NCBI GenBank assembly: GCA_021825365.1
Contig: JAKAHR010000004.1
Span: 81,695-145,694 of the forward strand
Direction: 5' to 3'
Length of the DNA stretch: 64,000 bases
Origin: Nitrospirota bacterium
GTDB taxonomy: Bacteria; Nitrospirota; Thermodesulfovibrionia; Thermodesulfovibrionales; UBA6898
Part shown: in pieces, positions 52,709-60,026 of the stretch
Position numbering within the stretch: position 1 is the first letter of the stretch
How the letters are laid out: the number at the start of each line of letters is the position of its first letter
Made by a program: the position numbers and the translations under genes
The notes under the pieces: generated by a model
Seen by the model: only the letters and a program-made list of their open reading frames with translations
Databases searched by the model: none
What the model was told of the DNA's origin: nothing

Positions 52709-53683
52709 ATGGGAAAAAAGGTGCAGTGCGACCTCTGCCCCACCGAATGCGTCCTGGAGGAATACCAGGTCGGAGGGTGCAGGACCAGGATCAACAAGGG
52801 CGGCGTCCTCTACAGTCTTGTCTACGGCAAACCGTGTGCCGTTGCCATCGACCCTATCGAGAAGAAGCCCTTCTTTCATTTCCTCCCGGCGACCAGGGCA
52901 TTCTCCATCGCTACCGCCGGCTGCGTCCTGGGGTGCAAGTTCTGCCAGAACTGGCAGATCTCGCAGGCAGCGCCGGAAAATACCGATACGAAGACACTCC
53001 TGCCTGATGATGTCGTCAGGCAGGCGGTCTTTTACGGCTGCAGGAGCATTACGTATACCTATACCGAGCCGACGGTCTTCTACGAATACATGTACGACAC
53101 CGCGGTCATCGCGCGTGGCCGCGGCATCAGGAATACGATGCACTCCTGCGGATACATCAAGGAAAGACCCCTGCGCGGACTCTGCCGTTACCTCGACGCG
53201 GCTGATGTGGACCTGAAGGCGTTCACCGAGGATTTCTACAGCCGTATCTGCGGGGGCAGGCTGAGGCCGGTCCTTGACTCCCTCGTCGTCCTCCGGGCCG
53301 CGGGGGTCTGGACCGAGATCACGAACCTGCTCATCCCGACGCTCAACGACGACATGGCCAAGATCAGGGAGATGTGCGTATGGATCGTAAAGAACCTGGG
53401 CGCCGGCGTGCCGCTTCATTTTTCCCGGTTCTTTCCCCACTATCGGCTCAAGGACCTCCCGCCGACCCCTGTGCAGACCCTCACGGACGCGAGGGCTACC
53501 GCCATGGAAGCAGGGTTACAGTTCGTCTATATCGGCAATCTCAGGAGCGACGCGGAGAACACCCCCTGCCCGGGATGCGGCAGGGTCATCATCGAAAGGG
53601 CGGGCTATGAGGTAAAGCAGAACCATCTGCGCGGCGATGCATGCAGGTTCTGCGGAACAAAAATACCCGGCGTGTGGAATTGA
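52709..53683 (+). CDS. AmmeMemoRadiSam system radical SAM enzyme
   Basis: A 324-residue PflA-like radical SAM protein. It begins with a cysteine pair CDLCPTECVLEE, has the SAM motif CVLGCKFCQNW (CxxxCxxC), the family features TYTEPTVFYEYMYD and DVDLKAFTEDFY, and ends with a zinc-like ribbon CPGCGRVIIERAGY...CRFCGTKIPG. These are the marks of the AmmeMemoRadiSam radical SAM component, whose reaction is unknown. The start ATG 52709 lies five bases after TATACT. The Memo-AMMECR1 fusion gene follows after a 39-codon ORF. Confidence 0.9.
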   Translation: MGKKVQCDLCPTECVLEEYQVGGCRTRINKGGVLYSLVYGKPCAVAIDPIEKKPFFHFLPATRAFSIATAGCVLGCKFCQNWQISQAAPENTDTKTLLPDDVVRQAVFYGCRSITYTYTEPTVFYEYMYDTAVIARGRGIRNTMHSCGYIKERPLRGLCRYLDAADVDLKAFTEDFYSRICGGRLRPVLDSLVVLRAAGVWTEITNLLIPTLNDDMAKIREMCVWIVKNLGAGVPLHFSRFFPHYRLKDLPPTPVQTLTDARATAMEAGLQFVYIGNLRSDAENTPCPGCGRVIIERAGYEVKQNHLRGDACRFCGTKIPGVWN

Positions 53684-53684
53684 T

Positions 53685-53804
53685 ATGAAAAGACGTGATT
53701 TTCTCCTGTTCTTTCTGTGGGGAGGCCTGTTCAGCCTCTTCCGGAAGAAGAAGGGCATCGCACCGCGGCGGCGCACAGCGATGTTCTGGAGGAGGATGTC
53801 GTGA
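53685..53804 (+). CDS. Tat-like 39-residue ORF in the AmmeMemo operon
   Basis: A short frame starting MKRRDFLLFFLWGGLFSLFR, a twin-arginine-plus-hydrophobic pattern, followed by a very basic tail (RKKKGIAPRRRT). Its TGA overlaps the GTG start of the Memo fusion (GTGA), implying coupling. It could be a membrane microprotein or a remnant. Support is positional only. Confidence 0.45.
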   Translation: MKRRDFLLFFLWGGLFSLFRKKKGIAPRRRTAMFWRRMS

Positions 53805-55228
53805 CAAAGGCACGGGTGCTGATGACCGTCACCGTGGTTCTTGCCTGCTGCATCGCCTCCTGCACCGAACAGATAAAGGAGCCCTCGGTCGCCGGCTCCT
53901 TTTACCCGGCGGACGGACGTGTCCTGCGCGAGACGGTCTCGACGATGCTGGATGCGGCTGAAACCAGGCCTGTCGAAGGGAAACTCGTCGCCCTCGTCTC
54001 GCCTCATGCGGGCTACGAATACTCAGGACAGATAGCCGCCTTCGGCTATAAGCAGCTCAGGAACAGAGATATAAGGACTGTCGTGCTCATCGGGCCGAGC
54101 CACCACCTGGCATTCAGCGGTGCGTCGGTCTATGCCCGGGGAAGCCTGAAGACGCCGCTCGGCCTGGTAAAGATCGACGAAAAACTGGCAGCGGAGATGA
54201 TCAACGACGCCGCCGGGGTATCGTTTCTCAGGGAGGCCTACGATAAAGAGCATTCGATCGAGGTGCAGTTGCCTTTCCTGCAGCAGGTGCTCACGGAATT
54301 CAGGGTCGTGCCGATACTCATCGGGACCCCCACAAAAGAATCCTACGTGCACCTCACGGCGAAACTCACCGACCTGCTCCGCAGGGACAATACGGCGATC
54401 ATCATCGCCAGCTCCGATCTCTCCCACTACCACGACTATAAGACAGCCGTCATGATGGACCGGAAGGTGACAGCGGCGGTGGAGCGCCTCGCCGCCGATG
54501 AGCTCGAGCGGCTGATACTGTCGCGGGAGGGCGAGATGTGCGGCGGGTATCCGGTGCTGTATACCCTCGCTGTCGCAAAGAATCTTGGCGCCACCAACGG
54601 CGTCCTGTTTCAGTACGCGAATTCCGGGGATGTCACCGGAGACAGGGCCCGGGTCGTCGGATACGCATCGATCGGCATTTTCAGGAGCGGACTGACCGGG
54701 CAGGAGAAGGCCCTGCTCCTCTCCCTCGCGAAAAAGACGATCAATGATTTCATATCAACCGGGAGGATACCGGAGGTCGAGGTGCAGGATCGGAGGCTCG
54801 CGGCGAACGGGGCGACGTTTGTCACCATCAACCGCCATGGCAGTCTCAGGGGGTGCATCGGCAACATGCAGCCGGTCATGCCGCTGTACCGGTCGGTCAT
54901 CTCAAACGCAGTCGCGGCGAGTTCCCGTGATCCCCGTTTCCAGCCCCTGAAAAAAGAGGAGCTGAAGGATATGGAGGTGGAGGTCTCCGTCCTTTCACCC
55001 TTCGAGCCTCTCCGTGATGTAAAGGACATCCGGATCGGCAGGCATGGACTTTACCTCGTGAAGGGACAGAACACCGCAGTATTTCTCCCCCAAGTCCCGC
55101 AGGAGCAGGGATGGGACATAACCGCCTATCTCGAGAACCTGGCAACAAAGGCGGGACTGCATAAGGACGGATGGAAAGGAGCACAGCTCTTTACCTTCAC
55201 CGCTGAGGTGATAAGGGAGGGCAGTTGA
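53801..55228 (+). CDS. Memo-AMMECR1 fusion, lipoprotein-like
   Basis: A 475-residue fusion of the two other AmmeMemoRadiSam components. Residues about 25-285 are Memo-like (LVSPHAGYEYSGQIAA, IGPSHHLAFSGASVY, EHSIEVQLPFLQ, SSDLSHYHDY, CGGYPVLYTL), with metal-ligand histidines and the conserved cysteine. Residues about 295-470 are AMMECR1-like (LRGCIGNMQPV, SSRDPRFQPL). GTG 53801 is supported by GGAGGAGGA. The N-terminus MTKARVLMTVTVVLACCIASC resembles a lipobox, so the protein is probably membrane-tethered outside the cytoplasm, which is unusual for the family. Confidence 0.88.
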   Translation: MTKARVLMTVTVVLACCIASCTEQIKEPSVAGSFYPADGRVLRETVSTMLDAAETRPVEGKLVALVSPHAGYEYSGQIAAFGYKQLRNRDIRTVVLIGPSHHLAFSGASVYARGSLKTPLGLVKIDEKLAAEMINDAAGVSFLREAYDKEHSIEVQLPFLQQVLTEFRVVPILIGTPTKESYVHLTAKLTDLLRRDNTAIIIASSDLSHYHDYKTAVMMDRKVTAAVERLAADELERLILSREGEMCGGYPVLYTLAVAKNLGATNGVLFQYANSGDVTGDRARVVGYASIGIFRSGLTGQEKALLLSLAKKTINDFISTGRIPEVEVQDRRLAANGATFVTINRHGSLRGCIGNMQPVMPLYRSVISNAVAASSRDPRFQPLKKEELKDMEVEVSVLSPFEPLRDVKDIRIGRHGLYLVKGQNTAVFLPQVPQEQGWDITAYLENLATKAGLHKDGWKGAQLFTFTAEVIREGS

Positions 55229-55231
55229 AGG

Positions 55232-55879
55232 TCACTGTGCGTATTTGGTGAGCCTCTGGAGCACCTCGACATGGAGCATCTCACTCGGGATGATCCTGAA
55301 TTCAATCCTGTCAGACCCTTTGCCCGGCACGCTCGCGGGCACTGCGGCTGCGACGAAAAATGTCCCGAACTCACGGGCAAGGCGCGTATCCGAAGACAAC
55401 ATCCGGTCCATGACAACCTCGGCGCGGTGCTGGGCCTGCTGCCTGATCACCTTGTTCCTGGGGATATCAGGATCCGGCTCATATCCGGACCCCACGAGGA
55501 TGACCCCCACATGGGAACGCGTATATTCGTCCCGAAGCGAGGCGAGAAAGACGGTATTGAGTTTCCTCACCGTCTCCTCTCCTGACGCACTCAGCCAGTC
55601 CTGATCGTCGAAGAAGACGGAGGGGGCGGCCACCACGGCGCCCATCGCATAGGTAATCCCCCCGGCGCCCGACGGCCCGAACTCCTTGGCCATCAGGGAA
55701 TTCAACTGCTCGGCCAGTTCGGTCCTCGGCTGCGACAGGGCGAGGGCCGGCTCCAGGAATCGCTGGATCTTGACCGCCCGGTAGTACAGGAGAGCGCTGA
55801 GGACCATAATGCCGACGAGGATGAGGCTCAGGACCGGCCCGGGCGGAAGGATGTATTTCCTGAAGGTCTCCGCTTTCAT
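55232..55879 (-). CDS. Hypothetical single-TM protein downstream of the REC regulator
   Basis: A 215-residue protein starting at ATG 55879 (overlapping the upstream stop as ATGA). One N-terminal transmembrane helix (VLSLILVGIMVLSALLYY, about 14-31) anchors a soluble domain with VVAAPSVFFDDQDWLSASGEE, VGVILVGSGYEPDPDIPRN and MDRMLSSDTRLAREFG. That domain has an alpha/beta pattern I cannot place. It is the last gene of a three-gene signalling operon with the kinase and the REC-HEPN-like regulator, and may be a sensor or effector of that pathway. Confidence 0.75.
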   Translation of the reverse strand: MKAETFRKYILPPGPVLSLILVGIMVLSALLYYRAVKIQRFLEPALALSQPRTELAEQLNSLMAKEFGPSGAGGITYAMGAVVAAPSVFFDDQDWLSASGEETVRKLNTVFLASLRDEYTRSHVGVILVGSGYEPDPDIPRNKVIRQQAQHRAEVVMDRMLSSDTRLAREFGTFFVAAAVPASVPGKGSDRIEFRIIPSEMLHVEVLQRLTKYAQ

Positions 55880-56766
55880 CAGAAGCGCGCCTCCAGGAGG
55901 CCGAGGTTCTTGATGGCAATGTCGAAGTCCTGTTCCGTGAGGTTCGACGGGTGGTGGATCGCCTTGTTCCTCAGCCTGAGAAGGCCCCGAAACAGGTCCT
56001 TCTTGAACTCCCCGATGCGGCGTGACCGTTCGAGTTCCTTGAGACATTCGTACAGCCCGGGGGGCACATGTCCCACGATCTTCCTGCCGAACGTCTTCAG
56101 GCGCATCTCGAGGTAGTGTCCGAGGATGAGGGATGCGACCACCCGGTCTCCCCTGCGGTATAAGTCCAGCGCCTGCTCCGCCGAGACGCCCCTTCTGAAC
56201 AGCCGGATATTTTCATCCGATTCGCGCTCTCCCGGCGCGAGGCTCTGTATCTTTTGATAGACCTCGATGCACTTGTCCAGCTCGTCCTTTTCGAGATGCG
56301 ACTCGGCGAGAAGGAACAGATCGCGCAGGCTGTCCGCGACATCCTTCTGCCTGAAGGTAAAGGCATAGGCGCGCCTGATCGCCTCTGTCTTGTCATCTTT
56401 CTTGTCGAGCACGTCGAAATGCCGCGCCCACCTCTTGCCTTTCAGCACATTGTCCCTGGTGAATCTGAAGAGTTGTTCGGAAACTTCAGCCTTGTTCAGT
56501 TTTCCGCTGATGACAACGATGGTAAGGGTCGGACAGGTCTCGAAGAAATCGGGAAGCGCGTCGATCCCCTCGTTCATCCGGTCGAATTCGATGTCGAGCG
56601 TGAGGAGATCGAAGAACTGGACCTTCAGCATCTCCCTTGCCTGTTTTACGCTCGCCGCCTCGTAGAACCGCAGATCGTCCTCGTCCTTCCCGATCGCACG
56701 CTGGATCTCGAGCTTGAGGAGGTCCCTGTCCTCGTAGTCGTCGTCTGCGATGAGGACCTTAAACAT
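55879..56766 (-). CDS. Response regulator with REC, TPR-like and HEPN-like regions
   Basis: A 295-residue regulator. An N-terminal receiver domain has VLIADDDYEDRDLL and the phosphoacceptor region LLTLDIEFDRM; the Asp in LDIE (about 58) is likely phosphorylated. A helical middle part resembles a tetratricopeptide segment (LFLLAESHLEKDELDKCIEVYQKI). The C-terminus RLRNKAIHHPSN (R266-H271) fits the Rx4-6H motif of HEPN domains, many of which are RNases. There is no DNA-binding domain. The kinase gene overlaps upstream by eight bases. An RNA-targeting or toxin-like output is inferred. Confidence 0.8.
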   Translation of the reverse strand: MFKVLIADDDYEDRDLLKLEIQRAIGKDEDDLRFYEAASVKQAREMLKVQFFDLLTLDIEFDRMNEGIDALPDFFETCPTLTIVVISGKLNKAEVSEQLFRFTRDNVLKGKRWARHFDVLDKKDDKTEAIRRAYAFTFRQKDVADSLRDLFLLAESHLEKDELDKCIEVYQKIQSLAPGERESDENIRLFRRGVSAEQALDLYRRGDRVVASLILGHYLEMRLKTFGRKIVGHVPPGLYECLKELERSRRIGEFKKDLFRGLLRLRNKAIHHPSNLTEQDFDIAIKNLGLLEARF

Positions 56767-57805
56767 CGAGCGCTTCCTCGATAAAGGGCAGGTTTACGAT
56801 GATCTCCGTGCCCTGCCCCTTTTTCGTATATTCCTTCCCGACCCTGATCTTGCCGGCGTGCAGGCCGACGACGTACTTCGCATAGTAGAGGCCCCGCCCC
56901 CACCCCTCCCCGCTCCGCTTGCTCGCGTAGAAACAGCGGTCAGCCTGCTGTTCGTCCATCCCCAACCCCTCATCCCGGAAGGAGAGCGAGACGTACCGGC
57001 GGCTTCCGTCCACGTCCATGGAACAGGAAAGTACGATCTTCGCCTTTTCCTGCTCCGGGGTCTTGTATCTGACGGCATTGTCCAGGATGTTTTCAAAGAC
57101 CGTCCTCAGGAGCGTGCGCGATGCGAAGATGATCGGCTGCATATGGTTCGCGGTATCCGAAAAGACGATGTCAGCCATATCGTTGTATTGACGGGCCAGG
57201 GTCGACAGCATCTCCTTGAGATCGACCCTTCTGAAGTCGATCAGTCCCGCCTCCCGTTCGTCCGCTATCTTCTTGAAGATTTCGATGTCAGCGAAGAGCT
57301 TGTCAAAGGTCTCATGCATGCGGCCGGCCGCCTCGGGCGGCAGGTCAGGCAGGAGGTCCATCCTGCGTTTGATCCTGCCGAGGTTGTTCTTGAACTCATG
57401 GCCGATCGTCGCGGATATGTACCGGATAAATTCGTTCCTGCGCGCTATCTCCTGGTTTTTCAGCACGAGAAGCCTGTTCTCCTGCGTCCTGCGCTGCCGC
57501 TGCTGGTAGACAAAGGTGAGGTACCCGCTGAACAGGGCGAAGGAACCCACCATCGCAAAGAAGGCGTAGGTGGAGACCCTGGTGGAGGCATTGAGCAGGC
57601 CCTCCATGATCGCCAGCCGCTCCGTGAGGCCCGTGTCCGCGGGTATGGAATCGAGTCCTTTCCACGGCGTGAGGTAGGGGGCGAGGCACTCGAAGGGGGG
57701 AAAAAACCGGTCAACATACACCATGCCGATGGTGATCCAGATGAACACGAAGACCGCGATCATGACGATGAAACGGGCTGCGTTAAGGGCGACCGGCAGG
57801 CGCAT
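56759..57805 (-). CDS. Two-TM sensor histidine kinase
   Basis: A 348-residue membrane kinase. TM1 (about 10-30), a periplasmic loop (32-75) and TM2 (about 80-100) precede the phosphoacceptor region ISATIGHEFKNNLGRIKRRMD, with His in GHEFKNN. The HATPase_c core has ENILDNAVRYK (N box), FRDEGLGMDEQQ and the G-rich GEGWGRGLYYAKYVV. The start is ATG 57805. It overlaps the REC-HEPN-like regulator gene by eight bases, so they are a cognate pair. The periplasmic loop is small, so the signal may be membrane-borne. Confidence 0.9.
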   Translation of the reverse strand: MRLPVALNAARFIVMIAVFVFIWITIGMVYVDRFFPPFECLAPYLTPWKGLDSIPADTGLTERLAIMEGLLNASTRVSTYAFFAMVGSFALFSGYLTFVYQQRQRRTQENRLLVLKNQEIARRNEFIRYISATIGHEFKNNLGRIKRRMDLLPDLPPEAAGRMHETFDKLFADIEIFKKIADEREAGLIDFRRVDLKEMLSTLARQYNDMADIVFSDTANHMQPIIFASRTLLRTVFENILDNAVRYKTPEQEKAKIVLSCSMDVDGSRRYVSLSFRDEGLGMDEQQADRCFYASKRSGEGWGRGLYYAKYVVGLHAGKIRVGKEYTKKGQGTEIIVNLPFIEEALDV

Positions 57806-57848
57806 GATTCATTCTACCCGATCACGACGGTATTTTTCACCACCCGTT

Positions 57849-58901
57849 TCAGGGGCGGGACGGAAGGTTCTCCTTCACTATCCTCATGAATTTGCAGTTG
57901 GATTCATGACTCATGACAGACACCCGGAGAAATGACCTGCCCGGCCCTTCTTCACCTTCGCAGTCGCGCACGAGAAAACCGGCGCGGCAGAGGGCGGCGC
58001 GCACCCGGTCTTCAGCCTCCGGAAGGTGCAGAATAAATACGTTTGATTCAGACGCATACATCCTGACCCCCGGGATCTTGGCGCATTCCCTCGAAAAGAA
58101 GAGCTTCTCCGCCTGCACAAATCCCCCGGCCTGTTTCTGATACGTCTTGTCCCTCAGGGCAGCCCGGCAGGCCTCAACAGCGAGGTGGTTCACCTGGCCG
58201 CATGAAGCAGTAGAGAGCTTCTCGGCAACCGCGGGGGACGAAGCGGCATACGCGAGTTCGAGCCCTGCCAGCCCGTAGAAGAAGGCGGTTGTCCTCAGCA
58301 CGATTGCCGCATCTCCCGGACAGCCGAAGACATCTCCCCTGCCTGCAAACTCTGCCAGGGACTCATCCAGGACGACAAAAGCGCCCTTCCGTTCCGCCTC
58401 CTGCAGCAGCCGGTCAATTTCACCCTGGGGGATCAGCCGACCGGTGATGCGGTTGGGGTTGGCCATGATCAGCATGTCGATACCCCCGAGATGGGCGATC
58501 ACTGCATCCGTGTCCGGAGAGAGGTCGGCATCCCTGACCGCCTGCAGCCGGCTGACCTCGCCTCCGGAAGAAGATGCCGCCATCCCATGAATGTCCGGAG
58601 AAGGACCGGCAACCAGGACCTTTTTCGGCGCCAGAACGCGGGTGATGCGGTACAGAAGTTCTTCGAGTGAATTCCCGAAGGACAATGATTCATTCCTCAC
58701 GCCGTACTTCGAGACAAGCAGGCCGCGCAATCTCGTCTGCAGGGGATCGGGGCTGACGCCGATCTCCTTGACCGCCTTCCGTATCGTCGTCTTAACCCGT
58801 CTGGAGGGGCCGATGGGCGAGACCCCGATGCCGGTATCAGTCGCCCTATTGTCGCTGATGCCGTATTCCCGCGCAAAACTAAACAGATCCTTCTCCGTCA
58901 A
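57849..58901 (-). CDS. Fold-type I aminotransferase homologue lacking the catalytic lysine
   Basis: A 350-residue homologue of histidinol-phosphate aminotransferase or the CobD-like decarboxylase. Several PLP-fold residues are present: FGNSLEELLYRI, MANPNRITGR (NPN), FVVLDESLAEF with the pyridine-binding Asp179, and FLRVSV with the terminal Arg. The position that normally carries the Schiff-base lysine reads TTAFFYGLAGLELAY, with Phe207 where Lys is expected. It uses TTG 58901 as start behind GAGAGGAG. The protein may bind PLP or a substrate without transamination. Cobamide or histidine-related roles are only guesses. Confidence 0.82.
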   Translation of the reverse strand: MTEKDLFSFAREYGISDNRATDTGIGVSPIGPSRRVKTTIRKAVKEIGVSPDPLQTRLRGLLVSKYGVRNESLSFGNSLEELLYRITRVLAPKKVLVAGPSPDIHGMAASSSGGEVSRLQAVRDADLSPDTDAVIAHLGGIDMLIMANPNRITGRLIPQGEIDRLLQEAERKGAFVVLDESLAEFAGRGDVFGCPGDAAIVLRTTAFFYGLAGLELAYAASSPAVAEKLSTASCGQVNHLAVEACRAALRDKTYQKQAGGFVQAEKLFFSRECAKIPGVRMYASESNVFILHLPEAEDRVRAALCRAGFLVRDCEGEEGPGRSFLRVSVMSHESNCKFMRIVKENLPSRP

Positions 58902-58998
58902 TAGCCGGCTCCTCTCAGACCAGGGTGGTGTGAGGACGTATTATATCAGCTATCAGGCTGCGTTTAAAACCGCCGGTGATTGCAGCAGTCCCAAATCT

Positions 58999-59011
58999 GA
59001 TACAATGTATC
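58999..59011. promoter_or_regulatory. Palindrome over a -10-like box upstream of the DUF815 gene
   Basis: GATAC-AAT-GTATC is a perfect small palindrome that contains TACAAT. It lies 83 bases before ATG 59095 in the intergenic gap between divergent genes. Confidence 0.35.
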
Positions 59012-59094
59012 ATCAGCCGGGCGTGGGGCAGGCGGCACTGCTCTTCTGCTTATCGTGATGGAGACAAAGCTCCCGGAAAAGGAGGCAGCGGGCG

Positions 59095-59988
59095 ATGAAA
59101 GATATCCTGAAAGAATTGCAGCGTCTCAACAGCTCCGTACGGCGCCTGGCGGACCGCTTCGCTCCTGCGGTGGATACCGGGGTTTTTGACCGCTTTCATG
59201 CCTTCAGGGCCTCATCCGAGAACAGCATGCTCACCATCAGGGGCATCAGCCACCCTGACGCAATAACGTTCAGTGAACTGCGGGGCATCGATGACGTCCT
59301 CGCCGGACTCAGGATGAACACCCTGCAGTTTCTCAAGGGTCTGCCCTGCAACAACGTCCTGCTCTACGGGCCAAGGGGGACCGGAAAATCTTCGGCAACA
59401 AAGGCCCTCCTCGGCGCATATCGTCGCCGGGGGCTGAGGATGATCGAGGTCCAGCGCGACAGCCTCATCCATATCATGGAGGTCGCCGAGCTCATCAGGG
59501 GAAGACAGGAGAGGTTTATTGTCTTTTGTGATGACCTCTCTTTCGAGGAAGACGAAAAATCCTATCGCCGGATAAAGACCGTGCTCGAAGGCGGACTCGA
59601 GGTGAGACCTGAAAATATGCTGATCTATGCCACCTCAAACAGGCGGCATCTCATGCCGGAGAAGACAGGCGACAACCTGCCCGAGATGGTCGACGGCGAG
59701 CTCCAGCCTGCAGAGACGGTGGAGGAGAAGCTCTCCCTCTCCGACAGGTTCGGCCTCAGGCTCGGCATGCAGCACTTTGACATGGAGACCTTTCTGGATA
59801 TCATCTCCAACTACGCCGCCCTTCGGAAGATTCGTATTGCCTCCGGCGAGCTGCGAAAGCATGCGGTCCGGTGGGCGCTCGACCACGGGAGTTTTTCAGG
59901 CCGCACCGCGAGGCAGTTCATCGACGACCTGGAGGGAAGGCTGAGACTCAAAAAGTCCTCTCCCGGCAGGAGATCGACCGAGAGTTGA
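59095..59988 (+). CDS. ATP-binding protein of DUF815 family
   Basis: A 297-residue AAA-like ATPase. Walker A is LLYGPRGTGKSSATKALL (around residue 89), Walker B is FIVFCDDLSFEEDE, and sensor 1 is LIYATSNRRHLMPE. The family, DUF815 (PF05673), is widespread and of unknown function. The start is ATG 59095, 18 bases after AAAGGAGG, so the site is imperfect. It is divergent from the aminotransferase-like gene and convergent with the CheB/CheR kinase. Confidence 0.88.
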   Translation: MKDILKELQRLNSSVRRLADRFAPAVDTGVFDRFHAFRASSENSMLTIRGISHPDAITFSELRGIDDVLAGLRMNTLQFLKGLPCNNVLLYGPRGTGKSSATKALLGAYRRRGLRMIEVQRDSLIHIMEVAELIRGRQERFIVFCDDLSFEEDEKSYRRIKTVLEGGLEVRPENMLIYATSNRRHLMPEKTGDNLPEMVDGELQPAETVEEKLSLSDRFGLRLGMQHFDMETFLDIISNYAALRKIRIASGELRKHAVRWALDHGSFSGRTARQFIDDLEGRLRLKKSSPGRRSTES

Positions 59989-60026
59989 TTCGTCTGCCGC
60001 CGATGGATTGCCAAAGGAAATCCAGC

